A stretch of 23,142 nucleotides of DNA from an uncultured Eubacteriales bacterium (GCA_934385225.1 CAKRPQ010000025.1:1-23142); one strand, 5' to 3'. Counted from the first letter of the stretch, positions 1 through 7,960 are shown. Notes: a model not told the origin generated them from the letters alone. Program-made: numbers and translations.

Positions 1-1019
1 ATCAGGGTCTGCTCCGTCTTGCGGTCGCTACCGCGGGCAACGACCACCGTCTCGGCGCTAACGAAGCACCGCCCGCAGTCGTTTCGATATTCCTCGGCGA
101 CGAGCTGACCGCCGTTCTCGACGCAATAAAGAACGACACGCCTTACAGCGGTGCCGAAAAGACGGTAATGAAGCTCGGTGTTCACGTTCTTCCTAAATTC
201 ACGCGCGACACGACCGACAGAAACCGCACATCGCCCTTTGCTTTCACGGGCAACAAGTTTGAATTCCGTATGCTCGGCTCGTCCAACAGCATCGCGTGCG
301 CAAACATTATGCTGAACGCCGCCGTTGCGGAGTCGCTCAAAATCTACGCCGATCGTCTCGAAAAGGCGGAGGATTTCGAAACCGCTCTGCACGACATGAT
401 AAAGAATACGATAAAGGATCACGAACGCATCATATTCAACGGCAACGGCTACGACGACGAATGGATAAAGGAAGCAACAGAAAAGAGAGGGCTTCTGAAC
501 CTCAGAACGACACCCGACGCAATTCCGACAATTCTCGAAAAGAAGAACGTCGATATGCTCACATCGCTCGGCGTATTTACAAAAGCGGAGATCGAATCGC
601 GCTATGAAATAACACTCGAAAACTACTGCAAGACGGTAAATATCGAAGCACTCACAATGGTCGATATGGCAAGAAAGGATATTCTGCCCGCCGTCGTCGG
701 ATACACGAAAGAGCTGACCGAGTCCTACATCGCAAAGAAAAATTCCGTTCCGACACTCCCCGCAAAATACGAGAGCAAGGTAATCGAAAGACTCTCGACG
801 CTCACCGACGAGATAGACGAAGCCGCCGACGCGCTCGAAAAAGTGACGCTCGACTACAAGTCGATAAGCGACGTAACAAAAGCGTCCGAAATGATACGCG
901 ACACAATGCTCGGCAAGATGGCTGAGCTTCGCATAGCCTGCGACGAAGCCGAAACGCTCGTTTCAAAGAAATACTGGCCTTTCCCCACTTACGGCGATCT
1001 TCTTTTCGGCGTAAGATAA
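1..1019 (+). CDS. glnN: Glutamine synthetase type III, C-terminal part (5' end outside the window)
   Basis: This catalyses ATP-dependent amidation of glutamate with ammonia to glutamine in the cytoplasm, the entry step of nitrogen assimilation. The reading frame is open from base 3 with no start codon needed, so the gene begins upstream. Directly visible family III signatures are NDHRLGANEAPPA near the left edge and DTTDRNRTSPFAFTGNKFEF followed by RMLGSSNSIA around bases 205-295. These belong to the catalytic core and are typical of GlnN rather than the shorter GlnA type I. The rest is the helical C-terminal region characteristic of type III. About 338 residues are present, roughly half of the usual 700. 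The stop is followed after 30 bases by the ammonium transporter gene, which has its own ribosome site, so the two are likely cotranscribed. The family call is firm; the N-terminal half cannot be judged. Confidence 0.95.
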   Translation, partial: QGLLRLAVATAGNDHRLGANEAPPAVVSIFLGDELTAVLDAIKNDTPYSGAEKTVMKLGVHVLPKFTRDTTDRNRTSPFAFTGNKFEFRMLGSSNSIACANIMLNAAVAESLKIYADRLEKAEDFETALHDMIKNTIKDHERIIFNGNGYDDEWIKEATEKRGLLNLRTTPDAIPTILEKKNVDMLTSLGVFTKAEIESRYEITLENYCKTVNIEALTMVDMARKDILPAVVGYTKELTESYIAKKNSVPTLPAKYESKVIERLSTLTDEIDEAADALEKVTLDYKSISDVTKASEMIRDTMLGKMAELRIACDEAETLVSKKYWPFPTYGDLLFGVR

Positions 1020-1049
1020 GCTAAATTTTCATAAGGAGATGATTATGTC

Positions 1050-2768
1050 ATGACAACTTTCAGTCCCGTAAACACGCTTTGGGTACTTCTCGGTGCGGCG
1101 CTCGTGTTCTTTATGCAAGCAGGCTTTTCAATGTGTGAAGCAGGCTTCACAAGGGCAAAAAACACGGGCAACATTCTGATGAAAAACCTTATGGACTTCT
1201 GTATCGGAACGCCCTGCTTCTGGCTCGTCGGCTTCGGTATCATGTTCGGTTCGGGTACAGCTCTTTTCGGCTGGATTGACCCGTTTATAATGAAAGATTA
1301 CTCGCACATTCTTCCCGCGGGCGTTCCGCTTTGGTCATACGCGATATTCCAGACGGTCTTCTGCGCAACCTCCGCGACGATAGTTTCGGGCGCAATGGCA
1401 GAGCGCACAAAGTTCAGCGCGTACTGCATCTATTCCGCCGCTATCTCGCTCTTCATCTACCCCGTTTCGGGTCACTGGATCTGGGGCGGCGGCTGGCTCG
1501 CACAGCTCGGCTTCCATGATTTCGCGGGTTCGACTGCCGTTCATATGGTCGGCGGCATCTGCGCCCTCATCGGCGCGAAAATCCTCGGTCCGCGTATCGG
1601 AAAATACGACAAAAACGGCAAACCGCGTGCAATTCTCGGTCACAACCTGACCGCCGCCGCTCTCGGCGTATTCATTCTCTGGTTCTGCTGGTTCGGGTTC
1701 AACGGTGCTTCCACAGTCGGTCTTGACACAGACGAGCTTATGGAAACGGCAGGCCGCGTATTCTTCAACACAAATATGTCTGCCGCCGTCGCCTGCTGCA
1801 CAACGCTGATATTTACATGGATCAGATACAAGAAACCCGATGTTTCAATGACTTACAACGCCGCTCTTGCGGGTCTTGTCGGTATCACGGCAGGTTGTGA
1901 CGCCGTTTCGCCTCTCGGTTCGGCGATAATGGGCATAGTCTTCGGTATCGTCATAGTCCTTGCGGTTGAGTTCTTCGACAAGGTGGCAAAGATAGACGAC
2001 CCCGTCGGCGCTATATCCGTCCACTGCGTATGCGGTGCGCTCGGAACTATCTTAACGGGTCTGTTCGCGACAGGCTCTACCACCGAAAAGGGACTGTTCT
2101 ACGGCGGCGGATTCCACTTTCTCGGCGTTCAGACGCTCGGCGTCGTAACCGTTGCCGCTTACGTCTCGGTTATAATCACTGTCGTATTCCTCATTATTAA
2201 ACACACGATAGGTCTGCGTGCGTCCGCTTCTGACGAAATCGAAGGTCTTGACATCTCCGAGCACGGTCTGCTCACCTCTTACGCCGGCTTTGCAATGCTC
2301 CCCGACACAACATCGGCTGACGGCACGGAAGTTGTCGACGCAATCGGCGACGTTCCCGTTTCCGAGGCTGTTCCCGTAAAGAAAGTTCCGACGGCAGTTC
2401 CCGAAGGTACTCCCAAATTCACAAAAGTCGAAATTATCTGCAAGGAAGCGAAATTCGAAGCACTCAAAACGGCTCTTGTCGCGCTCGGTGTTACGGGCAT
2501 GACGATGACGCACGTTCTCGGCTGCGGCGTACAGAAAGGCAAGCCCGAATACTACCGCGGTGTTGAAATAGAACCTACGCTTCTGCCGAAGATAAAACTC
2601 GATATTGTCGTCAGCAAAATACCGCCGAGAAGCGTTATAGAGACGGCGAAAAAAGTCCTCTACACAGGTCACATCGGCGACGGCAAGATATTCGTTTACG
2701 ACGTTGAAAACGTAGTTAAGGTGCGCACGGGCGAAGAAGGCTACGACGCACTCCAAGATATGGAATAA
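1050..2768 (+). CDS. amt: Ammonium transporter (Amt) fused to a C-terminal PII signalling domain
   Basis: This is an inner-membrane ammonium channel of the Amt/MEP/Rh family with a built-in regulator. Residues 1 to about 400 form the multi-helix channel, with the family twin histidines in the contexts AVHMVGG (H165) and SVHCVCG (H325). After a linker of about 50 residues rich in Val, Pro and Asp, residues 455-568 are a complete PII (GlnB/GlnK) domain. It has the T-loop region GVQKGKPEYYRGVE and the nucleotide-binding B-loop stretch TGHIGDGKIFVYDVENVVKV, then RTGEEG. A free PII blocks Amt from the cytoplasm when nitrogen is sufficient, so here inhibitor and channel are probably one polypeptide (inference). 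The start at 1050 lies 11 bases after AAGGAG. Another ATG at 1045 is nearer to the ribosome site but makes only ATG TCA TGA, overlapping the true start. It follows glnN directly. Confidence 0.93.
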   Translation: MTTFSPVNTLWVLLGAALVFFMQAGFSMCEAGFTRAKNTGNILMKNLMDFCIGTPCFWLVGFGIMFGSGTALFGWIDPFIMKDYSHILPAGVPLWSYAIFQTVFCATSATIVSGAMAERTKFSAYCIYSAAISLFIYPVSGHWIWGGGWLAQLGFHDFAGSTAVHMVGGICALIGAKILGPRIGKYDKNGKPRAILGHNLTAAALGVFILWFCWFGFNGASTVGLDTDELMETAGRVFFNTNMSAAVACCTTLIFTWIRYKKPDVSMTYNAALAGLVGITAGCDAVSPLGSAIMGIVFGIVIVLAVEFFDKVAKIDDPVGAISVHCVCGALGTILTGLFATGSTTEKGLFYGGGFHFLGVQTLGVVTVAAYVSVIITVVFLIIKHTIGLRASASDEIEGLDISEHGLLTSYAGFAMLPDTTSADGTEVVDAIGDVPVSEAVPVKKVPTAVPEGTPKFTKVEIICKEAKFEALKTALVALGVTGMTMTHVLGCGVQKGKPEYYRGVEIEPTLLPKIKLDIVVSKIPPRSVIETAKKVLYTGHIGDGKIFVYDVENVVKVRTGEEGYDALQDME

Positions 2769-2784
2769 ACATACATATATAAAA

Positions 2785-3034
2785 AGCGTCCGAGGCGGGA
2801 GAAGTACCGCGGATTATCACGCACAGCGAGCGGAGAAAAGTGAGAGCTCCGCCGAATGAATCCGCGCGAATAACACCCGCCGAGCTTCAATCCGAAAGGC
2901 AAAAGCCGAGTAGGTGCGACGGTGTCCCTCCGTTACAATGGGGAAAGGCCGTTTTCGCGGTCGGAAGAGTAAAAAAATAGGTGGCACAGCGAGACAAGGC
3001 ACTTGCCCTATTGAATGCCGATAAATTCTTTTTT
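2785..3034 (+). promoter_or_regulatory. T-box riboswitch leader, asparagine-specific (AAC specifier)
   Basis: The 280-base gap before asnB is an RNA leader that senses uncharged tRNA. Stem I is visible: GGCGGG (2794-2799) pairs with CCCGCC (2876-2881), enclosing an internal loop with AGAAGTA on the 5' side and GAATAACA on the 3' side. The triplet in the specifier position is AAC (2872-2874), an asparagine codon, matching the downstream gene. Other landmarks are the AGCGAG and GTGAGAG motifs of the upper stem, GAGTAGGTGCGACGG, CGTTACA (2931-2937), and the T-box core TGGCACAGCG (2982-2991). AATAGG (2976-2981) pairs with CCTATT (3007-3012) to form the antiterminator base. The core TGGC would pair with a tRNA 3' end GCCA, as expected for tRNA-Asn with a G discriminator. 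A strong competing terminator is not obvious; a T-run lies at 3029-3034. Confidence 0.9.
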
Positions 3035-3048
3035 CGGAGGATATTATT

Positions 3049-4623
3049 ATGTGTTCGATTATGGGTTTCTGCGGCTCCTGTGCCGATTTTCATACTTTTA
3101 AGAAAGGCTTTGACGCGACCGTAACGCGAGGTCCCGACGATTCGAAGATTGTCCACGCGGGCAAGGGTCTGCTCGCCTTTCACCGTCTTGCGATAATGGG
3201 TCTTACGCCTGAGGGTATGCAGCCTTTTGAGCTTGACGGAAGCTACGTCGTCTGCAACGGCGAAATTTACGGCTTTGAAAAACTGAAATACGCCCTTTCG
3301 CCGAAATATACGTTCAAAAGCGGGTCTGACTGCGAAATTCTTCTGCCTATGTACCGCGAATACGGCACGGATATGTTCCGTATGCTCGATGCGGAATTTG
3401 CGCTCATCATCTACGACGCGGAAAAGGACGAATTTATCGCCGCGCGCGATCCGATAGGCATAAGACCGCTATACTACGGTTACTCGGACGGAAGCATCGT
3501 TTTTGCAAGCGAGCCGAAAAACCTTGTGCCGCTTTGCGATAAGATACTGCCGTTTCCCCCGGGGCACTATTATAAAGACGGAAAATTCGTCCCGTATAAC
3601 GAAATATGGCGCAGAAAAACGGTCTGTACGGACGACACCGAGACAGTCTGCCGCAAAATTCACGACAAGCTCGTTTCGGGTGTTGAAAAGCGTCTCGTCT
3701 CGGACGCAAAAGTCGGTTTTCTGCTTTCGGGCGGGCTTGATTCGTCGCTCGTCTGCTCCATTGCCGCACGCAAAAGCAAAAAGCCGATTCGCACATTCGC
3801 CATCGGCATGAGCGAGGACGCGATAGACTTAAAATACGCGCGCGAGGTTGCCGACTTCATCGGGAGCGAGCACACCGAGGTCTATATGACAAAAGAAGAA
3901 GTGCTTTCGTCGCTCGAAGAGGTCATAAAAATTCTCGGCACGTTCGACATCACGACGATAAGAGCGAGCATGGGAATGTACCTGCTCTGCAAGTGGATTC
4001 ACGAAAACACCGACATACGCGTTCTTCTGACGGGCGAGATTTCCGACGAGCTTTTCGGCTACAAATACACGGACTTTGCACCGTCTGCGGAGGAATTTCA
4101 GCTTGAATCCGAGAAGCGCGTGAGAGAGCTTCATATGTACGACGTTCTGCGTGCGGATCGCTGTATTTCGTCAAACTCGCTCGAAGCGAGAGTGCCTTTC
4201 GGCGATCTTGATTTCGTTTCGTATGTTCTTTCGGTCGACCCCGAAAAGAAAATGAACCGCTACGGCATCGGTAAATATCTGCTCCGTCACGCGTTTGAAG
4301 GCGACTACCTGCCAAAAGATATTCTTTACCGCGAAAAGGCTGCTTTTTCGGACGCCGTCGGTCATTCCATGGTAGATTACCTGAAAGAGTATGCCGAAAA
4401 ATTCTACACAGATGCCGAATTTGAAGAAAAGCGAAAAAAATACACTCACGCCACGCCTTTCACAAAAGAATCTCTCCTTTATCGCGAAATTTTCGAAAAA
4501 TACTACTGCGGGCAGTCGGAAATGATAGCGGATTTCTGGATGCCGAACAAATCCTGGGAGGGCTGCAACGTAAACGACCCGTCCGCAAGAGTCCTCTCAA
4601 ACTACGGTGCGAGCGGAAAATAA
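3049..4623 (+). CDS. asnB: Glutamine-hydrolysing asparagine synthase
   Basis: This makes asparagine from aspartate, ATP and glutamine in the cytoplasm. Cys2 (MCSIMGFCG) is the N-terminal nucleophile of the class II glutaminase domain. That domain also shows RGPDD, VCNGEIYGF and SGSDCEILL, the glutamine-binding and oxyanion elements. The synthase domain has the ATP pyrophosphatase loop SGGLDSS at residues 227-233, then LLTGEISDELFGYKYT and SLEARVPFGD, all typical of AsnB. At 524 residues it is slightly shorter than the Escherichia coli enzyme (about 554). The start follows CGGAGG by 8 bases. It is preceded by an Asn-specific T-box and followed by a strong terminator. No terminator separates it from amt, so it may be transcribed both with the nitrogen genes and under its own leader (inference). 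Confidence 0.96.
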   Translation: MCSIMGFCGSCADFHTFKKGFDATVTRGPDDSKIVHAGKGLLAFHRLAIMGLTPEGMQPFELDGSYVVCNGEIYGFEKLKYALSPKYTFKSGSDCEILLPMYREYGTDMFRMLDAEFALIIYDAEKDEFIAARDPIGIRPLYYGYSDGSIVFASEPKNLVPLCDKILPFPPGHYYKDGKFVPYNEIWRRKTVCTDDTETVCRKIHDKLVSGVEKRLVSDAKVGFLLSGGLDSSLVCSIAARKSKKPIRTFAIGMSEDAIDLKYAREVADFIGSEHTEVYMTKEEVLSSLEEVIKILGTFDITTIRASMGMYLLCKWIHENTDIRVLLTGEISDELFGYKYTDFAPSAEEFQLESEKRVRELHMYDVLRADRCISSNSLEARVPFGDLDFVSYVLSVDPEKKMNRYGIGKYLLRHAFEGDYLPKDILYREKAAFSDAVGHSMVDYLKEYAEKFYTDAEFEEKRKKYTHATPFTKESLLYREIFEKYYCGQSEMIADFWMPNKSWEGCNVNDPSARVLSNYGASGK

Positions 4624-4629
4624 AAAATG

Positions 4630-4679
4630 CCTTTGTTGTTTTGCCTATAAAAAGTGCAAAACAACAAAGGTTCTTTTTA
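4630..4679 (+). terminator. Rho-independent terminator of asnB
   Basis: A perfect 15-bp stem (4630-4644 with 4656-4670), an 11-base loop and the T-rich tail TTCTTTTTA follow six bases after the asnB stop codon. The stem is A/T-rich with A residues before it, so it could also act weakly on the other strand. Confidence 0.93.
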
Positions 4680-4763
4680 TTCTTTTGAAATAATAAATTT
4701 GGTTTTCTCAGGAGGGTACGGTGCTGTTTTACGCATTTTCTGAGCACGGTCGTATAAGTTAAA

Positions 4764-4797
4764 GCAAAATCGTCACGTTTTCCCGTAACGATTTTGC
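4764..4797 (-). terminator. Hairpin terminator of the cysK-to-rrf2 operon (possibly bidirectional)
   Basis: GCAAAATCGT (4764-4773) pairs with ACGATTTTGC (4788-4797). One C/A mismatch and three more pairs follow, around a 6-base loop. It lies just beyond the stop of the minus-strand regulator gene. Reading on the minus strand the stem is followed by TTTAACTTAT, a loose T tail, so termination may be incomplete. It faces the asnB terminator in a convergent arrangement. Confidence 0.7.
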
Positions 4798-4811
4798 CTC
4801 TTTATCCTGTT

Positions 4812-5219
4812 TTATTTTTCCATAAGGTCGCCGACGGTGATACCGTCGAAATATTCATTCGTTATCTCGTTGAATTTATGCCACATTGAAAGGGTTCGGC
4901 AGACGGACGAGCGTTCGCATTTGCCTGCGTCGTGAGCAAGGCACGCAACGGGCGCAAGATCGCCCTCGGTGAGCCGCAGAATCTCGCCGACTTTATATTC
5001 GCTCGGTTTTCTCGTGAGCTTATATCCGCCGCCCTGACCGTGCATTCCCTCGACAAGACCGTTCTTTGTGAGTACGGGCATTATTCGTTCGACGTATTTT
5101 ACGGATATTCCCTGTCTTTCGGCGACGGCTTTCATCGGAACGTATGTTTCAAGACCGCCGTTCTCGGCAAGGTCGATAAGCACGCGCAGAGCGTAACGCC
5201 CTCTTGTTGAAACCATCAT
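4812..5219 (-). CDS. Rrf2-family transcriptional regulator, IscR-like
   Basis: A 135-residue DNA-binding protein of the Rrf2 family. The N-terminus MMVSTRGRYALRVLIDLA and the segment GISVKYVERIMPVLTKNGLV form the winged helix-turn-helix, with the usual wing GQGGGYKLTR. Three cysteines, C93, C101 and C107 (C-x7-C-x5-C), sit where IscR binds its Fe-S cluster. The first gap is wider than in E. coli IscR (x5). CymR, the other plausible assignment because it also neighbours nifS and mnmA in Bacillus, has no such cysteines. I therefore favour an Fe-S or redox-sensing IscR-type role (inference). It is last in the cysK-nifS-nifU-mnmA operon, and its ribosome site AAGGAGG overlaps the mnmA stop codon. 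A second ATG one codon in is an equally possible start. Two dyads at the operon promoter are probable binding sites. Confidence 0.9.
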   Translation of the reverse strand: MMVSTRGRYALRVLIDLAENGGLETYVPMKAVAERQGISVKYVERIMPVLTKNGLVEGMHGQGGGYKLTRKPSEYKVGEILRLTEGDLAPVACLAHDAGKCERSSVCRTLSMWHKFNEITNEYFDGITVGDLMEK

Positions 5220-5231
5220 TATCCCGCCTCC

Positions 5232-6305
5232 TTAAAGGATCGTGCCGCCGCCGATGACGTAATCTCCGTCATAAAGCACGGCTGCCTGTCCTCTTGTTAT
5301 CGCCCTCTGCGCCTCGTCAAACGTGACGTGTATTCTGCCGTCCGTCACCTTCACCGTCGCGGGCATTTCGGGCTGGCGGTATCTGACCTTTACTTTCGCG
5401 CGGAACTCACCGTCTTTCGCGTATTCTTCCATTATAAAATTCATATTATCCGCGTCAAATTCGCGTGTGAAGAGGTCATCGTTGCTTCCGAGAACGATCT
5501 CGTTCTTATCGGGACGTATCTCGGTCACATAGAGCGGTTCTTCCGACGAAATGCCGAGTCCCTTACGTTTTCCGAGCGTATAGCCGATGATTCCCTTATG
5601 TCTGCCGAGCACTTTTCCGTCGCGCGTGACAAAATTGCCGCACGGATATTCCTTTCCCGTGAAGCGCCTGATAAAGCTCGCGTAATCGCCGTCGGGCACA
5701 AAGCAGATATCCTGGCTGTCGGGCTTATCGGCGTTAAAAAATCCTTGCTCTTCGGCGATTTTTCTTGTCTCGGTTTTATGAAATTTTCCGAGCGGGAAAA
5801 TCGTATGCGAAAGCTGCCCTTGCGTCAGCGAATAAAGAACGTAACTCTGATCCTTCGACGGATCGACCGCCTTTTTAAGGAGAAATCTGCCGTCCTTTTC
5901 CTCGACCGTCGCGTAATGCCCCGTCACGACATAATCGTAACCGAGTTCCTCCGCGCGGCGGTAGAGCTTCTCGAACTTCATATATCTGTTACAGTCGATA
6001 CACGGGTTCGGCGTTGCTCCGCGCTCGTAGCTCTCGGCGAAATGCTTCATTATTTTATCCTTGAAGTCATCGGCAAAGTTAAAAACGTAGTATGGCATTC
6101 CGAGGCGGTGTGCAACGCTCCTCGCATCCTCAACATCGTCAAGCGAGCAACAGCTGCTTTCGCCGTTTATAAGCCCGTCCGTATTATCCATCAGCTTCAT
6201 GGTGACGCCCATACATTCGTAGCCGCCCTCTTTCATCAGATAAGCGGCAACGGAGGAATCAACGCCGCCGCTCATCGCGATAAGAGCCTTCTTTTTTTCA
6301 CTCAT
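5232..6305 (-). CDS. mnmA: tRNA-specific 2-thiouridylase
   Basis: This thiolates U34 at the wobble position of tRNA-Lys, -Glu and -Gln, using sulfur relayed from a cysteine desulfurase. The 357-residue length fits the family. Visible features are the PP-loop SGGVDSS at residues 12-18, the catalytic cysteines C105 (CIDCNRYMKF) and C201 (SQDICFVPDG), and GHYA and DQSYVLYSL. I place the start at the ATG at 6305, giving MSEKKKALIAMSGG. A longer reading to 6371 has no family support and runs through nifU. The chosen start overlaps the end of nifU by 8 bases and has no clear ribosome site, implying translational coupling to nifU. Its place beside nifS suggests NifS is the direct sulfur donor (inference). 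Confidence 0.95.
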   Translation of the reverse strand: MSEKKKALIAMSGGVDSSVAAYLMKEGGYECMGVTMKLMDNTDGLINGESSCCSLDDVEDARSVAHRLGMPYYVFNFADDFKDKIMKHFAESYERGATPNPCIDCNRYMKFEKLYRRAEELGYDYVVTGHYATVEEKDGRFLLKKAVDPSKDQSYVLYSLTQGQLSHTIFPLGKFHKTETRKIAEEQGFFNADKPDSQDICFVPDGDYASFIRRFTGKEYPCGNFVTRDGKVLGRHKGIIGYTLGKRKGLGISSEEPLYVTEIRPDKNEIVLGSNDDLFTREFDADNMNFIMEEYAKDGEFRAKVKVRYRQPEMPATVKVTDGRIHVTFDEAQRAITRGQAAVLYDGDYVIGGGTIL

Positions 6306-6729
6306 GGCAATGCGGACAGGTATCACAGGACTCAAACTTACACTTGTCGTATGCGATACCGTTCTTATCATAGTAGTCCTTTACCGCCGCCTTTATTGCC
6401 TCCTCGGCAAGAACCGAACAGTGCATTTTGTGCGCTGGAAGTCCGTCAAGCGCCTCTGCGACTGCCTTATTCGAAAGTGTGAGTGCTTCGGAGACAGGCT
6501 TCCCCTTTATCATTTCGGTTGCCATTGAGCTTGACGCAATAGCCGAGCCGCAGCCGAACGTCTCAAATTTGACGTCGGAAATGATATCGTTATCTATTTT
6601 CAGGTATATCTTCATTATATCGCCGCATTTTGCGTTGCCGACCTCGCCTACGCCGTCGGCGTTTTCTATCTCGCCGACGTTACGCGGATTTTTGAAGTGA
6701 TCCATTACCTTTTCGCTGTAAAGTGCCAT
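6298..6729 (-). CDS. nifU: Fe-S cluster assembly scaffold, NifU/IscU type, with a cysteine-rich tail
   Basis: A 143-residue scaffold on which Fe-S clusters are built before transfer to apoproteins. The three conserved ligand cysteines are C35 (NAKCGDI, with the usual Asp two residues on), C60 (FGCGSAIASSS) and C104 (HCSVLAEEAI). Beyond the normal fold, the C-terminus carries four further cysteines, C130, C135, C138 and C141, in KCKFESCDTCPHCHE. That is a C-x4-C-x2-C-x2-C pattern that could bind a metal or take part in sulfur handling (inference). The ribosome site GAGGAGG overlaps the nifS stop codon, so the genes are translated as a tight pair. There is no C-terminal Nfu domain, so this is the short IscU-like form. 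Confidence 0.95.
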   Translation of the reverse strand: MALYSEKVMDHFKNPRNVGEIENADGVGEVGNAKCGDIMKIYLKIDNDIISDVKFETFGCGSAIASSSMATEMIKGKPVSEALTLSNKAVAEALDGLPAHKMHCSVLAEEAIKAAVKDYYDKNGIAYDKCKFESCDTCPHCHE

Positions 6730-6741
6730 TTTTATGCCTCC

Positions 6742-7929
6742 TCAAAGTTCAAATTTCTTGATTCCGTTTACTTTATCGTGCCAAAGCGGCGACATACCGC
6801 GCAGATATTCGACAATTTTCGGAATTTCCGCGAGCATATAATCAACGTCGGCGTCCGTATTTTCTTCGCAGAGCGAAAGACGGAGCGAACCGTGCGCTAT
6901 TTCGTGCGGTCTGCCGATCGCAAGCAGAACGTGGCTCGGATCAAGCGATCCCGATGTACACGCCGAGCCGCTCGACGCGCATATTCCCTTTGCGTCAAGG
7001 AGAAGCAGCAGGCTCTCGCCCTCGATTCCCTCAAAGCAGAAGCTGACGTTTCCGGGAAGTCTGTTTTCGGTGCCGCCGTTAAGTGCCGAATGAGGTATCT
7101 TTGAAAGTCCCTCTATCAGTTTATCGCGAAGCGCGCCGACTTTTTTCGCGTTCTCGTCAATGTGGTCGCAGGCATCGGCGAAGGCTTCCGCCATTCCCAT
7201 TATGCCGGGGATATTTTCCGTTCCCGCTCTTTTACCGCGTTCCTGCGCGCCGCCCTCGATAAGAGGCGTCAGAACGATTCCCTTTTTCGCATACAGAACT
7301 CCGACACCTTTCGGACCGTGGAATTTATGCGCCGAGAGCGAAAGCATATCTATATTCTGCTCGGCGACGTTTATGTGCAGGTGTCCCGCCGCCTGAACGG
7401 CGTCGGTATGGAACGTAACTCCCGCCTCGCGGCAGACCTTGCCGATCTCCGCAATCGGAAGAACCGAGCCGATCTCGTTATTTGCGTACATTACCGTGAC
7501 AAGGCAGGTATCGTCTCTTATTGCCTTTTTCACCTCGTCCGCGGTGATATTTCCGTATGAATGAACGTCAAGAAGCTCAACGTCAAAGCCCTGTTTTTTC
7601 AGCTTTTCAAGCGTATGAAGCACCGCATGATGCTCGAACGCCGTGGAAATGATGTGTTTCTTTCCCTTTTTCGCGCCCGCCGTCGCCGCGGAGATTATCG
7701 CTTGGTTATCCGCCTCGCTTCCGCCTGACGTAAAGTATATCTCGCGTGCGGTACAGCCGAGGTAAGAAGCGATTCTTTCTCTTGCCGACGAAAGCGCCTC
7801 GTTTGCCTTCTGACCGACGGTATGCAGGCTCGACGGGTTGCCGTAAATAACGTCCATATACGGCAGCATAGCGTCGATCGCCTTTCTGCTCATCTTTGTG
7901 GTTGCCGCATTGTCGGCATAAATCGTCAT
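6742..7929 (-). CDS. nifS: Cysteine desulfurase, NifS/IscS class
   Basis: A PLP enzyme that converts cysteine to alanine and holds the sulfur as a persulfide for NifU and MnmA. At 395 residues it has class I features. The PLP lysine is K202 in LSAHKFHGPKGVG, H100/H101 fall in the FEHHAV motif, and D176 is in HTDAVQA. The catalytic C324 sits in ASSGSACTSGSLDPSHV, on a flexible loop. The N-terminus IYADNAATT is standard. The ribosome site AAAGGAA lies about 9 bases before the ATG. It sits between cysK and nifU and probably supplies sulfur for both Fe-S clusters and thiolated tRNA. No separate IscS or SufS appears in the window. Confidence 0.96.
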   Translation of the reverse strand: MTIYADNAATTKMSRKAIDAMLPYMDVIYGNPSSLHTVGQKANEALSSARERIASYLGCTAREIYFTSGGSEADNQAIISAATAGAKKGKKHIISTAFEHHAVLHTLEKLKKQGFDVELLDVHSYGNITADEVKKAIRDDTCLVTVMYANNEIGSVLPIAEIGKVCREAGVTFHTDAVQAAGHLHINVAEQNIDMLSLSAHKFHGPKGVGVLYAKKGIVLTPLIEGGAQERGKRAGTENIPGIMGMAEAFADACDHIDENAKKVGALRDKLIEGLSKIPHSALNGGTENRLPGNVSFCFEGIEGESLLLLLDAKGICASSGSACTSGSLDPSHVLLAIGRPHEIAHGSLRLSLCEENTDADVDYMLAEIPKIVEYLRGMSPLWHDKVNGIKKFEL

Positions 7930-7960
7930 AGCTTAGTTTCCTTTCTTTTTAACGTATGTT

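Noticed and set aside
2052..2756. 234-codon minus-strand frame opposite amt
   Set aside because: Shadow of the amt reading frame; Phe/Arg/Asn-rich with no recognisable domain and no ribosome site.
2887..3183. 98-codon minus-strand frame over the asnB leader
   Set aside because: The region is explained by the T-box RNA and the start of asnB.
4460..4747. 95-codon minus-strand frame across the asnB end
   Set aside because: It runs straight through the asnB terminator stem and into the asnB coding region; no ribosome site and low-complexity composition.
5328..6482. 384-codon open frame on the + strand opposite mnmA and nifU
   Set aside because: It lies antisense to two clearly conserved genes, its translation shows no family motif, and such long shadow frames recur across this window because of the biased third codon positions.
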